NCBI GenBank assembly: GCA_021199475.1
Contig: JAJQHZ010000055.1
Coordinates: 14,497 to 69,576, forward strand
Reading direction: 5' to 3'
Length of the DNA stretch: 55,080 nt
Origin: Lachnospiraceae bacterium
GTDB lineage: Bacteria > Bacillota > Clostridia > Lachnospirales > Lachnospiraceae
Each line of letters opens with the position of its first letter. The first letter of the stretch is position 1. A program made the position numbers and the translations under genes. The notes beneath the pieces are model-generated. The model made no database searches and was not told the origin of the DNA. It worked only from the letters and a program-made list of their open reading frames with translations. Positions 43,986-52,791 of the stretch are shown piece by piece.

Positions 43986-44441
43986 ATGGTGCTGACCCGG
44001 CTGGATGAGATCGCCAATCAAAATCATTTACAGCTTATCAAAGCCCTCATTCCTCATCTTCCGCCGGGCAGCCAGAAGACCTTCTCGGTCATGATTAAAA
44101 TGATGGAGATCCGCAATGTCCTGAATTACTACGACCAGCCTCCCGGTCAGAGCCGGGGAGCACGTTACCCGTTTCATCACGCCTCGCAGGACGCCGGTGC
44201 CGCGGCAGCAATGGCATCTGAGCAGAAGGACAGTATGGCAGCAAACGCCTGCCGGGGCGAAGCTTCTAAAGAAGCTGCCGAAGAAGCAGCCGGGGAATCT
44301 GTCGATCTGCTGGATATCTTAAGCGACGTCCGCCAGTATTGTGAGGGGGAAGAAGCCGCTATGATTGACCAGGCTCTGCAGATGATGAGCATGATCGAAT
44401 TGTATTCGATGTTTTCGCAGCAGGAAGGAGAATCCATATGA
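43986..44441 (+). CDS. Unknown helical protein, first of a coupled pair
   Basis: I do not recognise this protein (151 residues). It is predicted to be helical and rich in Met, Glu and Ala. The N-terminal part (HLQLIKALIPHLPPGSQKTF, then MMEIRNVLNYY) and the C-terminal part (LLDILSDVRQYCEGEEAAMI and LQMMSMIELYSMF) flank an Ala/Ser/Glu-rich spacer. There is no signal peptide or membrane helix. AGGAGG (43975-43980) sits 5 bases before ATG 43986; the in-frame ATG at 43968 has no ribosome site. Its last four bases are the first four of the next gene (ATGA), so the two are translationally coupled. Confidence 0.75.
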   Translation: MVLTRLDEIANQNHLQLIKALIPHLPPGSQKTFSVMIKMMEIRNVLNYYDQPPGQSRGARYPFHHASQDAGAAAAMASEQKDSMAANACRGEASKEAAEEAAGESVDLLDILSDVRQYCEGEEAAMIDQALQMMSMIELYSMFSQQEGESI

Positions 44442-44713
44442 GTGATAACAGCTGGATGAACAATCCCGCCCTTGGCAGTATCAGCGCGGAGAAGCTTCAG
44501 ATGCTTTCCTCTCTCGCCGAGCAGGCGCAGGGAAAAAGTCAGGAGGAGGTTCTGCCGTTTTTGATGGCTTTGTCACAGTCCGGCGGCAGCGGGCTTTCCT
44601 TCGACCCGGCCGAGACGGAGGCCATCATAAACGTAATGAAAAACGGAAAATCACCGCAGGAGATCCGGAAGATTGATAAAATCCTCTCGATTATGAAGAA
44701 AATGAAACGGTAA
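44438..44713 (+). CDS. Unknown small helical protein, second of a coupled pair
   Basis: I do not recognise this 91-residue protein. It seems all-helical, starting with a polar SDNSWMNNPALGSIS tail, then a helix (AEKLQMLSSLAEQAQ), and ending in a basic amphipathic segment (PQEIRKIDKILSIMKKMKR). AAGGAGAA lies in the end of the upstream gene. The stop-start overlap and similar helical make-up suggest that the two products form one complex. The downstream neighbour is an unrelated ATPase behind its own promoter. Confidence 0.75.
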   Translation: MSDNSWMNNPALGSISAEKLQMLSSLAEQAQGKSQEEVLPFLMALSQSGGSGLSFDPAETEAIINVMKNGKSPQEIRKIDKILSIMKKMKR

Positions 44714-44755
44714 AAATGAAACGATAAAATGAGCTGCAAATGTTTGTTCTTTGAG

Positions 44756-44844
44756 AAAAATCATTTTGAAATGATTGTTTTTAGAGAAAAAATCATTTTG
44801 AAATGATTATTTTTTAATAAAAAGTCATTTTGAAATGACTTTTT
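44756..44844. repeat. Three identical palindromes spaced exactly 32 bp
   Basis: TCATTTTGAAATGA occurs at 44761-44774, 44793-44806 and 44825-44838. The centre-to-centre distance is 32 bp twice. Each is flanked by A-runs on the left and T-runs on the right, so each could also form a hairpin of 10 or more bp followed by T's. The last copy ends 7 bases before the -35 box of the following promoter. Confidence 0.9.
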
Positions 44845-44845
44845 C

Positions 44846-44874
44846 TTGATTTTTGCTCTTTGCAGGATTATACT
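44846..44874 (+). promoter_or_regulatory. Promoter of the AAA/DUF4143 gene
   Basis: TTGATT (44846-44851), 17 bases, TATACT (44869-44874). It begins right after the triple palindrome. Confidence 0.55.
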
Positions 44875-44990
44875 AGTATTGGCAGTTGGCAGGTCAGGAT
44901 ACGGTAACCCGAATTACAGAGGTATTCTCAGACCATTCTGCAGACATACTGCAACTATATTCAAAAGGTGTCATTAATGGAGAATATATT

Positions 44991-46292
44991 ATGAAGCGAA
45001 TTATCACAGATACCCTGCTTGAGTGGAAAAATACAGAAAAAGACCGTCTTCCGCTGGTGCTATATGGAGCACGACAGGTTGGAAAAACCTATACGCTGAC
45101 ACATTTTGGCAGAGATTACTATAAAAATACTGTTTATGTAAATTTTGAGAGAATGCCCTTGATCGCGGAATTTTTTGACGGCGACTTACAGCCGTCTCGC
45201 ATTCTTCGTTTTCTTGAAGAGTATTTTTCCGAAAAAATTGTTCCGGGGCAGACTCTCATCATCTTTGATGAAATTCAGGCATGTGAGCGTGCGCTGACGT
45301 CCCTGAAATATTTTGCGGAGGAAGCTCCTGAATATCACATTGCTGCCGCCGGCAGCCTGCTCGGTGTCGCTGTTCATCGGGAGCGTTTTTCCTTTCCGGT
45401 TGGGAAGGTACTCATGAAAACAATGTATCCGCTTCGCTTTGATGAATTCCTCCTTGCTATGGGAAAAGAGGTTCTGGTCACACTGATCAGAGAGCGTTAC
45501 CGTACCATGAGTGAAATGCCGGAGCAGACACACAAAGAGCTCCTTCTCTGGTTTCGGCGCTATCTGTTCATCGGAGGTATGCCGGCCGTAGTTCGCAAGT
45601 ATGCCGAAGAGGATACTCTGGTCAATCTGCCTGAGCTTCAAAGTATGATTCTGAATGCCTATACTGCTGATATGGCTAAATACGCTACCGCAAGTGAATG
45701 CACCAAAATTCAGAATGCATTCCGTTCTCTTCCCACACAACTGGCAAAAGATAATAAAAAATTTCAATATAAGTTAATTCGAAGAGGTGCGACAGCAGGA
45801 CTGTTCGGTGAATCCATCTCCTGGTTGGTGATGTCCGGAGTTGCATTGAAATGTGACCGGGTCACAAGGGGGGAGGTCCCTTTGGCCGTTACGCAGGATT
45901 TGTCCTCATTCAAGCTGTATATGTCTGATGTCGGACTGCTCTGTGCTGCCTCCGGCATTATGCCTGAAAATATTATCCGTCAGGATTTGTCTGACGTTTA
46001 TAAGGGAGCGCTTGCAGAAAACTATGTCGCGCAGACACTCCTGTGCAATGGCCACAGACTATTTTACTGGACTTCCGATTCTCCGGATGCCGAAGTGGAT
46101 TTTCTTCTTCAAATGGAGGGAATGGTCATCCCAGTAGAAGTCAAATATGACATAAATGTACACGCCAGAAGCCTGAAGCATTTTCAGAAAATGTATCATC
46201 CGGAAAAAGTATTCCGTATCTCTGCCAGAAATTTTGGCGCAGATGAACAGGGAATGTACTCCATCCCTCTGTATGCAGTATTTTGTATATAA
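44991..46292 (+). CDS. AAA ATPase with DUF4143 domain
   Basis: The N-terminal part is an AAA_14-type ATPase (Walker A GARQVGKT, Walker B LIIFDEIQ). The C-terminal part is a DUF4143 fold with a PD-(D/E)XK nuclease-like end (DAEVDFLLQMEG then IPVEVKY), which resembles a nuclease active site. Such proteins are common, patchily distributed and often transferred between genomes. The gene is AT-richer than its neighbours by eye. ATG 44991 has TGGAGA about 9 bases upstream. The function of the family is not known with certainty; defence and toxin-like roles have been suggested for relatives. Confidence 0.9.
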   Translation: MKRIITDTLLEWKNTEKDRLPLVLYGARQVGKTYTLTHFGRDYYKNTVYVNFERMPLIAEFFDGDLQPSRILRFLEEYFSEKIVPGQTLIIFDEIQACERALTSLKYFAEEAPEYHIAAAGSLLGVAVHRERFSFPVGKVLMKTMYPLRFDEFLLAMGKEVLVTLIRERYRTMSEMPEQTHKELLLWFRRYLFIGGMPAVVRKYAEEDTLVNLPELQSMILNAYTADMAKYATASECTKIQNAFRSLPTQLAKDNKKFQYKLIRRGATAGLFGESISWLVMSGVALKCDRVTRGEVPLAVTQDLSSFKLYMSDVGLLCAASGIMPENIIRQDLSDVYKGALAENYVAQTLLCNGHRLFYWTSDSPDAEVDFLLQMEGMVIPVEVKYDINVHARSLKHFQKMYHPEKVFRISARNFGADEQGMYSIPLYAVFCI

Positions 46293-46301
46293 TGAAAAAT
46301 G

Positions 46302-46332
46302 TTGTAACTGTTCAGTACCTTCATAGTTACAA
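46302..46332 (+). other. Inverted repeat between the ATPase and NlpC-like genes
   Basis: TTGTAACT (46302-46309) pairs with AGTTACAA (46325-46332), 8 bp perfect, loop of 15 bases. A TATAAT (46288-46293) just upstream overlaps the ATPase stop codon, so this could be an operator or leader hairpin of the next gene or a weak terminator. Confidence 0.4.
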
Positions 46333-46358
46333 AATGTTCTAACAGGAGATAAAATCAT

Positions 46359-47672
46359 ATGAACAAATGCAAGAATATAGTCGGGAAACATTCTGCCAGC
46401 ACCAGGCTCGTTTATCATCACGCGTCAGGACTGTTTTTGCTCTTTGTCCTGACGGTGCTGTTTTTCTTTTGCTTTTCTATGCCTGCCCGGGCCGAGGATG
46501 TTTCAGTCAAAACGCTGGCAGTCGGGAAATCTTATACAATCCGTGGCAGCGCAAAGGTCACTACTTCAAAAGCATCCGTAGCAAGGGTTGCGGAGAAGGC
46601 GAACGGCTCTTTTAAGATTACTGCGAGAAAAAAGGGAAGGGCAACCTTGACGCTGTATGACAGTGATGGGACAGAAACGGGAAGGGTGTATCTGCTTGTG
46701 ACCAGTTCCGGCTCATTCAAATACAATACTTCTTCCATCTCACTGATGGCAGGCAAAAGCAAGACCGCAAAGGCCACCGTACAGAGCGGCTGCAAAGTGA
46801 AATACTCCAGCTCAAATACATCTGTCGCCACCGTAAGCTCCGCCGGAAAAATCCGGGCAGTATCCTCCGGCAAGGCGACCATCCGCGCATGTGTGTATTA
46901 TAAAAATGTGTTGATTAAGACATGGAAAAAGAAGGTTACGGTGACCTGCGACCTTTCAACCAGCACGATTAAAACGCTTCTTACGACTGCGCTAGAGCCG
47001 GTCGGCTCCACCATGTATGTCTGGGGCGGCGGCTGGAATGAGGAGGATACCGGAGCCGGTACGGAGGCAGTGTCCATCGGGGTCAGTGCGCAGTGGAAAA
47101 AGTTTTTCCAGCAGCAGACCAGCAGCTATGATTACCGGACCACCCGCTATCAGATCGCAAACGGCCTGGACTGCTCCGGCTATATCGGCTGGTGTATTTA
47201 CAATATTCTGAATACCACGGATGGAAATGAGGGATATGTGATGAAGGCCTCAAAAATGGCATCGAACTTTGCCTCCAGGGGCTGGGGCACTTATAAATCC
47301 GCATCCTCTGTGAAGGATTACAAAGCGGGTGATATCATGAGTTCGAGCGGGCACGTCTGGATGGTGGTCGGCTCCTGCAGCGATGGCAGCGTTGTGCTGC
47401 TCCATTCCAGTCCGCCCGGTGTCCGGCTGGCCGGCACGCCGTCTTCTTCCGGGAACACCTCCAGTGAAGCCGTAAAGCTGGCGGCTTCCTATATGAAAAA
47501 CTATTATCCGGACTGGTACAGCAAATATCCGGACTGCCTGGTCAGCTCCTCCTACCTGTCCGGCTACGCACAGATGCGCTGGAGTATTTCCGGCAAGTCC
47601 ATTATGACCGACCCGGACGGGTACCGAAGCAAGACGGCGAGCGCAATTTTGAAGGATTTGTTTGCATCATAA
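46359..47672 (+). CDS. Secreted NlpC/P60-like protein with Ig-like domain
   Basis: A signal peptide with an ARA cleavage site is followed by a beta-rich region, a Big-2-type Ig-like domain (SISLMAGKSKTAKATV to SSGKATIRACV), and a papain-like NlpC/P60-type domain. Catalytic residues can be placed at Cys in GLDCSGYIGW and His in SSGHVWMVVG. Such proteins cut peptidoglycan stem peptides or act as amidases in the cell wall. The insert between Cys and His is longer than in classic P60 domains. AACAGGAG is about 12 bases before the ATG. Confidence 0.86.
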   Translation: MNKCKNIVGKHSASTRLVYHHASGLFLLFVLTVLFFFCFSMPARAEDVSVKTLAVGKSYTIRGSAKVTTSKASVARVAEKANGSFKITARKKGRATLTLYDSDGTETGRVYLLVTSSGSFKYNTSSISLMAGKSKTAKATVQSGCKVKYSSSNTSVATVSSAGKIRAVSSGKATIRACVYYKNVLIKTWKKKVTVTCDLSTSTIKTLLTTALEPVGSTMYVWGGGWNEEDTGAGTEAVSIGVSAQWKKFFQQQTSSYDYRTTRYQIANGLDCSGYIGWCIYNILNTTDGNEGYVMKASKMASNFASRGWGTYKSASSVKDYKAGDIMSSSGHVWMVVGSCSDGSVVLLHSSPPGVRLAGTPSSSGNTSSEAVKLAASYMKNYYPDWYSKYPDCLVSSSYLSGYAQMRWSISGKSIMTDPDGYRSKTASAILKDLFAS

Positions 47673-47737
47673 TTAGATGCAAAACGGTGAGGCGATTCGG
47701 AATCCAATGTCTGCCTCCGCTTTTTTACGCGGAACCA

Positions 47738-47766
47738 TTGAGTTTTGCCATAAAACCGGCTATACT
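47738..47766 (+). promoter_or_regulatory. Promoter of the SNF2 helicase gene
   Basis: TTGAGT (47738-47743), 17 bases, TATACT (47761-47766). The expected start is near 47773, just before the leader hairpin. Confidence 0.6.
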
Positions 47767-47779
47767 TCTTTTTATGCGA

Positions 47780-47824
47780 ACTGCAATTCCATCGGCTTTC
47801 GATGAGGGGCGAATTACAGTTTTT
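47780..47824 (+). terminator. Terminator-like hairpin in the SNF2 leader
   Basis: ACTGCAATTC (47780-47789) pairs with GAATTACAGT (47811-47820, one mismatch); inside, CATCG (47790-47794) pairs with CGATG (47800-47804); a TTTT tract follows. It lies after the promoter and before the gene, so it may attenuate helicase transcription as well as end the upstream transcript. Confidence 0.6.
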
Positions 47825-47850
47825 ATGAGAACGAATCAAAGGAGAAAGCA

Positions 47851-50800
47851 GTGGATCGATTACAGAAGACCTGGAGAACAAAATTTAATGAATCTGTGCT
47901 GGAACGAGGGAAAACTTCATTTGAGAACCGAAAGGTGGAAAGCCTGAAGGAGGAAGGAGATCAGTTTTCCGCTGCTGTTCTGGGACATACGAGGAACAAT
48001 GTTTCCCTGACGCTGAAAAACGGGAATCCCATCCGGATGACATGCCGCTGCCCGATGGCACGTGGAGGGAATAATTGCGAACATATGGCAGCACTGTTGT
48101 TTGCAATCGAAGAGAAGCTGGATGATACGAAAAAGACCGTGGAGGATAACTCTGAGAAAGACGGTAAACATGCGGCGGATGTCAGGGGAAAACGGCGCGG
48201 TGCATCTGGAAATGACAGCAATGAGATGATAAAAAAGGAAACGAAGCCCAGTGTGGAAAAAGAGAAACCGGCAACTGCTAACCCGGTGACTGCTAAACCG
48301 CAGACAGAGATTCTGACCAGACGGCAGATCGGGCAGCGCCTGCGCAGACTGCGGGCGAAGCAGACCTCCAATGCGCAGGAAGAAAACGAACGGCTCGCGG
48401 AGATTGCGCGGCTGGAGGCTATGGCAAATCAGACAACGGTGTCGGCAGAATCCACGGCGGAACTGAGCAGCCGGGATGCGTCTTTGGCAGCATCCGCAGG
48501 GTCACAGAAGCAGGCGGCTCAACCAGTAGTATCGACAGAGCAGCATAAACGAGCAGGAGCATCAGATACTTCGGCCAAGGCTCGCAGGCAGACAGCGACG
48601 CCGGAAGTATTGCCGAAGTCAGGCGGACAGGCGGCACGCTCAAATGTGTCAGCCGAGCCGCAGAAGAAGACTGCGCCAGTGGAAGAGACGCCATCAAATG
48701 CCCCTCGTGAGCTGACGCCGCAGGAGATTGCCGAGCGGGACGCGAAGCGTGAGGCAAGGGAGAAGCGGAAGGCGGAGCGTGCGCAAAAGGAAGCTGAGCG
48801 GAAAGCAGCTGCGGACGCTCAGAGGAAGAAGCAGCTGGAGAAGCTGCAGGCGGAAGAGGCGCGCCGGGAGGCCATCCGGCAGGAGAAAAAGGCGGAGGAG
48901 GAACGCCGCCGCGAGAAGAAGCGACAGGCAGAGGAGGCAAACCGCCTGGCCGAGGAGAGGAGAAAGAAGCAGGAGGAAGCCGAGCGGAAAGCAGCCCAGG
49001 AACGCGGGGCGAGGGAAGAGGCGGAGCGGAAAGCTGCAGAAGCGCGCAGGAGACAGGAGGAGGAAGAATTGATCCGGGAGCGCCAGGAGGCAGAACGGAT
49101 TTTCATGGAACAGGAAGCGGAGCGGAAGGCGGCGCGGGCAAGACAGAATCTGCCCGCTGCGGAGTATTCCCTTCTGGGAGATTCGTGGCAGGACGACAGC
49201 GCGGAAGCCTATGGAGGCGCTGCCAGTCTGGAAGCTCTGGAGCAGTACAGCTATTTTGACGGCGAGGCAATTTTAAAGAATGCGGATCTGCCAAAGGAAG
49301 CGCGCACGAAGGGCGAAAAACTGTATTACCAGGGTGTGGTCGATAAGCTCAGTTTGTCGTCCGGATATGAGTCCTTCGGAGGAGACGATATGCTCGGGCG
49401 GGCCATCTGGAATGGGAAGGTTGGCCGCACGGAAATACAGACCTCTGTGATTTTTTCACGGGATCAGCTGAGGCAGGCAGATTGTGACTGCCCTGTATGC
49501 CAGAGAACAAAGGGCAGATATGGCTGGTATTTTCACGAGAATTCCGACTGTGAATACGTCGCGGCAGTGCTTATGGGCGTGAGGGATTTTCTGAAAACGC
49601 ATAATCTTGGGGACGCGACGGACCGGATGGCGAACCGGCTGTTGAATGCCTATCAGCAGAAGCGGGAGAACCTGATGGTATCCGGTATGACGGAAAAGGA
49701 GAGTCTGACACTCAAGCCGCGCCTGGTGAAAAAGGGCGGAGCCCTGTCGGTTTCCTTTAAAATCGGTACGGACAAGCTGTTTGTCATCAAGCAGCTGGAT
49801 GAATTTTGTGAGAACGTGCGCAATGCAGCTACGGCGACCTATGGCTCGAATACGGAGTTCAGTCATCTGCGGAGCAATTTCCGGGATGAGAGCCGAAAAT
49901 GGCTTCGTTTTATCGAACAGATCGTGCAGGAGGAAGAGGAGTTCGGACAGAGACTCGAAAATGCGACCCGGTCCCGCTATTATTATCAGCGTACCACGAA
50001 GGTCGGCGGTTCGCTGAACCTGTTCGGCTGGCGGCTGGACGCACTGTTTAATGAGATCGGCGGGGATACGATTGAGTATGAAGACCGCGATCAGGTGAAG
50101 ACGAAGAAGCAGCTGCTGCACTGTGGAGAAGGGAATCCGCGCGTGACGATACGGATTTCCGAGGCAAAGATGGCTTCCGGAACGAATGCAAAAACGGGTT
50201 CGACGGACCGGAGAGGACGAACGGCAAAGAGGGAGCAGACCCCGGAGGAATTCCACGGGATTCAGGTGGAAGGAGCACTGCCGGAGCTGTATTTCGGGAT
50301 GGATCGGGCCTATTACGTGGATGGCGACTGCCTGTATCGGTCGGATCAGGAGTTTCAGGAAAAGATTGAAGATCTGGCTTCCCTTGCGGATGAGGAGGGC
50401 GAATTTTCATTCCGCGTCGGGCGGAACAACCTGTCGGAATTTTATCATCAGCTGCTGCCGGAGCTGGAAAATATCGCGGATGTGGTCGAGGAGAATCCGG
50501 AGCGGCTGCATTCCTTCGTGCCGCCGCAGGTGAGCTTTGTATTTTATATGGATGCGTCGGACCGGGATGTTATGTGCCGTCCATTTGCCAGATATGAGGG
50601 GCGGGAGCTTTCCCTGCTGGACTTTCTGGATGAGGACATGGAAAATCATCTGGAGATGTTCCGCGATTTTACAGCGGAGCAGGACATGCTTTACCGGGTT
50701 CGGAAATGGCTGCCCAATGTAGACTGGAAAAACCGGGAGCTGAACTGCGGGCAGGACGAGGAGCGGATTTACCGGGTGATGTCGGATGGCGTGGAGGAGC

Positions 50801-52725
50801 TGCTCTCGTGCGGAGAAGTGCAGTGTACGAAGCGGTTTCGCGCCGGGAAAATGGTGAGGCGGATGAAGGTATCTGTCGGCGTCTCGGTATCCAGCGGTCT
50901 GCTCGACCTGGACATTACGACGGAGGATGTGCCGCAGGAGGAGCTGCTTGACATCCTGAACAGCTACCGGCAGAAGAAAAACTATTACCGCCTGAAGGAT
51001 GGGTCCTATGTCGATCTGGATGATGAGTCACTTCAGCTGCTGTCCGAGCTGATGGATTCCATGCATCTGAAGCCGAAGGAATTTGTAAAAGGCAAAATGC
51101 ATCTCCCACTGTACCGCACGCTGTATCTGAACAAGATGCTCGAAGAGAACGAAAGCGTCTACAGCGACCGCGATTCGCATTTCCGCGAGATGGTTAAGGG
51201 GTTCAAGACCGTAAATGACGCGGATTTCGATGTGCCGGAAAGTCTTTCCAAAATCATGCGCCCGTACCAGAAGGAGGGCTATAAGTGGCTGCGCACGCTG
51301 GAGACCTGGCAGTTCGGCGGCATACTGGCGGACGATATGGGACTTGGAAAAACGCTGCAGATGATTGCGGTGCTGCTCGCGGCGAAGGAGCAGAGGGATA
51401 AAATGGAACAATCAGGAGCTTCGCAAAAGACCGGGAAAACGGAAAAATCCGGGGACACGGAAAATGTATCACAGCCCGCGGTCTCCATTATTATCTCCCC
51501 GGCGTCCCTGGTCTTCAACTGGGGCGAGGAGTTTGCCCGCTTTGCGCCCGCGCTGCGGGTACTGCTGATTACCGGCACGCAGGAGGAGCGGCAGGCGAAG
51601 ATTGCCGCCTGCGAGGAGTACGATGTCATCGTCACCTCCTATGATCTGCTGAAACGCGATATTCATCTGTATGAGGATCTTTCCTTTGAATATGAGGTGA
51701 TTGACGAGGCACAGTATATCAAAAATCATACGACCGCGGCCGCGAAGGCCGTGAAGGTGGTGAAGAGCCGCTATCGCTTTGCGCTGACCGGCACCCCGAT
51801 CGAAAACCGCCTGAGTGAGCTTTGGAGCATTTTTGACTATCTGATGCCCGGCTTTTTATACCAGTACGAGGTATTCCGCCGCGAGATGGAGCTGCCGATC
51901 GTGAAATATCAGGACGAGCAGGCGATGAAGCGGCTGCAGAAAATGACTGCGCCGTTTATCCTGCGCCGCCTGAAGGAGGACGTGCTCAAGGACCTGCCGG
52001 ACAAGCTTGAGGAGGTGCGCTATGTGCGGATGGATACCCGGCAGCAGCAGCTCTATGACGGCCAGGTGGTACATATGCGTGAGACCATCGCCGGTCAGGA
52101 TGCGGATGAATTCAATAAGAATAAGCTGGTGATTCTGACCGAGCTGATGCGGCTGCGCCAGATCTGCTGCGACCCGTCGCTCTGCTTCGATACCTGGGAT
52201 GGGGAATCGGCAAAGGCAGATGCCTGTATGCAGCTGATCATGAGCGCCATCGACGGCGGACACCGGATGCTGCTGTTTTCGCAGTTTACCTCCATGCTGG
52301 AAATTCTGCAAAAACGGCTGGATGCGGAGGGTATTTCCTATTTTACGATTACCGGGAGCACGGCAAAACAAAAACGGCTGGAGCTGGTAAAGGAGTTTAA
52401 CAACGGTACGACGCCTGTTTTCCTGATTTCCCTGAAAGCCGGGGGCGTCGGGCTGAACCTGACTGGCGCCGATGTCGTCATACATTATGACCCGTGGTGG
52501 AATGTGGCGGCGCAGAATCAGGCGACCGACCGGGCGCACCGGATCGGGCAGACGAAGAAGGTGACCGTGTACAAGCTGATTGCCAAGAATTCCATCGAGG
52601 AAAAAATACTGAAGCTGCAGCAGGACAAAAGCGCCCTCGCAGACCAGGTCATCAGTGGCGAGACCGGGCAGCTTAGCAGCATGACCAGAGAGGATCTGCT
52701 CGAGCTTCTGGGAGGAAAGATGTGA
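47851..52725 (+). CDS. Very large SNF2 family helicase with SWIM zinc finger
   Basis: The 1624-residue protein is a bacterial SWIM/SNF2 helicase. Near residues 65-80 is a SWIM finger (CRCPMARGGNNCEHMA). Residues about 285-435 are a highly charged Lys/Glu/Arg coiled coil. A second SWIM-like region (DCDCPVCQRTKGRYGW to DCEYVAAVL, about 545-575) has Tyr in place of the last His. An SNF2-associated region follows, then the ATPase: DDMGLGKT (about 1161), DEAQ (about 1285), and DRAHRIGQTKK (about 1555). A hydrophilic insertion of about 30 residues follows motif I (nt 51400-51480). GTG is the start, after AAAGGAG by 7 bases. Members are thought to remodel DNA or RNA-polymerase complexes. Confidence 0.94.
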   Translation: MDRLQKTWRTKFNESVLERGKTSFENRKVESLKEEGDQFSAAVLGHTRNNVSLTLKNGNPIRMTCRCPMARGGNNCEHMAALLFAIEEKLDDTKKTVEDNSEKDGKHAADVRGKRRGASGNDSNEMIKKETKPSVEKEKPATANPVTAKPQTEILTRRQIGQRLRRLRAKQTSNAQEENERLAEIARLEAMANQTTVSAESTAELSSRDASLAASAGSQKQAAQPVVSTEQHKRAGASDTSAKARRQTATPEVLPKSGGQAARSNVSAEPQKKTAPVEETPSNAPRELTPQEIAERDAKREAREKRKAERAQKEAERKAAADAQRKKQLEKLQAEEARREAIRQEKKAEEERRREKKRQAEEANRLAEERRKKQEEAERKAAQERGAREEAERKAAEARRRQEEEELIRERQEAERIFMEQEAERKAARARQNLPAAEYSLLGDSWQDDSAEAYGGAASLEALEQYSYFDGEAILKNADLPKEARTKGEKLYYQGVVDKLSLSSGYESFGGDDMLGRAIWNGKVGRTEIQTSVIFSRDQLRQADCDCPVCQRTKGRYGWYFHENSDCEYVAAVLMGVRDFLKTHNLGDATDRMANRLLNAYQQKRENLMVSGMTEKESLTLKPRLVKKGGALSVSFKIGTDKLFVIKQLDEFCENVRNAATATYGSNTEFSHLRSNFRDESRKWLRFIEQIVQEEEEFGQRLENATRSRYYYQRTTKVGGSLNLFGWRLDALFNEIGGDTIEYEDRDQVKTKKQLLHCGEGNPRVTIRISEAKMASGTNAKTGSTDRRGRTAKREQTPEEFHGIQVEGALPELYFGMDRAYYVDGDCLYRSDQEFQEKIEDLASLADEEGEFSFRVGRNNLSEFYHQLLPELENIADVVEENPERLHSFVPPQVSFVFYMDASDRDVMCRPFARYEGRELSLLDFLDEDMENHLEMFRDFTAEQDMLYRVRKWLPNVDWKNRELNCGQDEERIYRVMSDGVEELLSCGEVQCTKRFRAGKMVRRMKVSVGVSVSSGLLDLDITTEDVPQEELLDILNSYRQKKNYYRLKDGSYVDLDDESLQLLSELMDSMHLKPKEFVKGKMHLPLYRTLYLNKMLEENESVYSDRDSHFREMVKGFKTVNDADFDVPESLSKIMRPYQKEGYKWLRTLETWQFGGILADDMGLGKTLQMIAVLLAAKEQRDKMEQSGASQKTGKTEKSGDTENVSQPAVSIIISPASLVFNWGEEFARFAPALRVLLITGTQEERQAKIAACEEYDVIVTSYDLLKRDIHLYEDLSFEYEVIDEAQYIKNHTTAAAKAVKVVKSRYRFALTGTPIENRLSELWSIFDYLMPGFLYQYEVFRREMELPIVKYQDEQAMKRLQKMTAPFILRRLKEDVLKDLPDKLEEVRYVRMDTRQQQLYDGQVVHMRETIAGQDADEFNKNKLVILTELMRLRQICCDPSLCFDTWDGESAKADACMQLIMSAIDGGHRMLLFSQFTSMLEILQKRLDAEGISYFTITGSTAKQKRLELVKEFNNGTTPVFLISLKAGGVGLNLTGADVVIHYDPWWNVAAQNQATDRAHRIGQTKKVTVYKLIAKNSIEEKILKLQQDKSALADQVISGETGQLSSMTREDLLELLGGKM

Positions 52726-52745
52726 GAGAAGATGGAAAGAATTCA

Positions 52746-52774
52746 TTGACGCCATCCGATTGATAAAGTATAAT
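52746..52774 (+). promoter_or_regulatory. Promoter of the yicC-remA-gmk operon
   Basis: TTGACG (52746-52751), 17 bases, TATAAT (52769-52774): near consensus. Confidence 0.8.
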
Positions 52775-52791
52775 CGTAACTATTCAGGACA

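Noticed and set aside
47716-47732. TCCGC/GCGGA hairpin as terminator after the NlpC-like gene
   Set aside because: The stem has only 5 bp and the T-run is in the loop, not after the stem.
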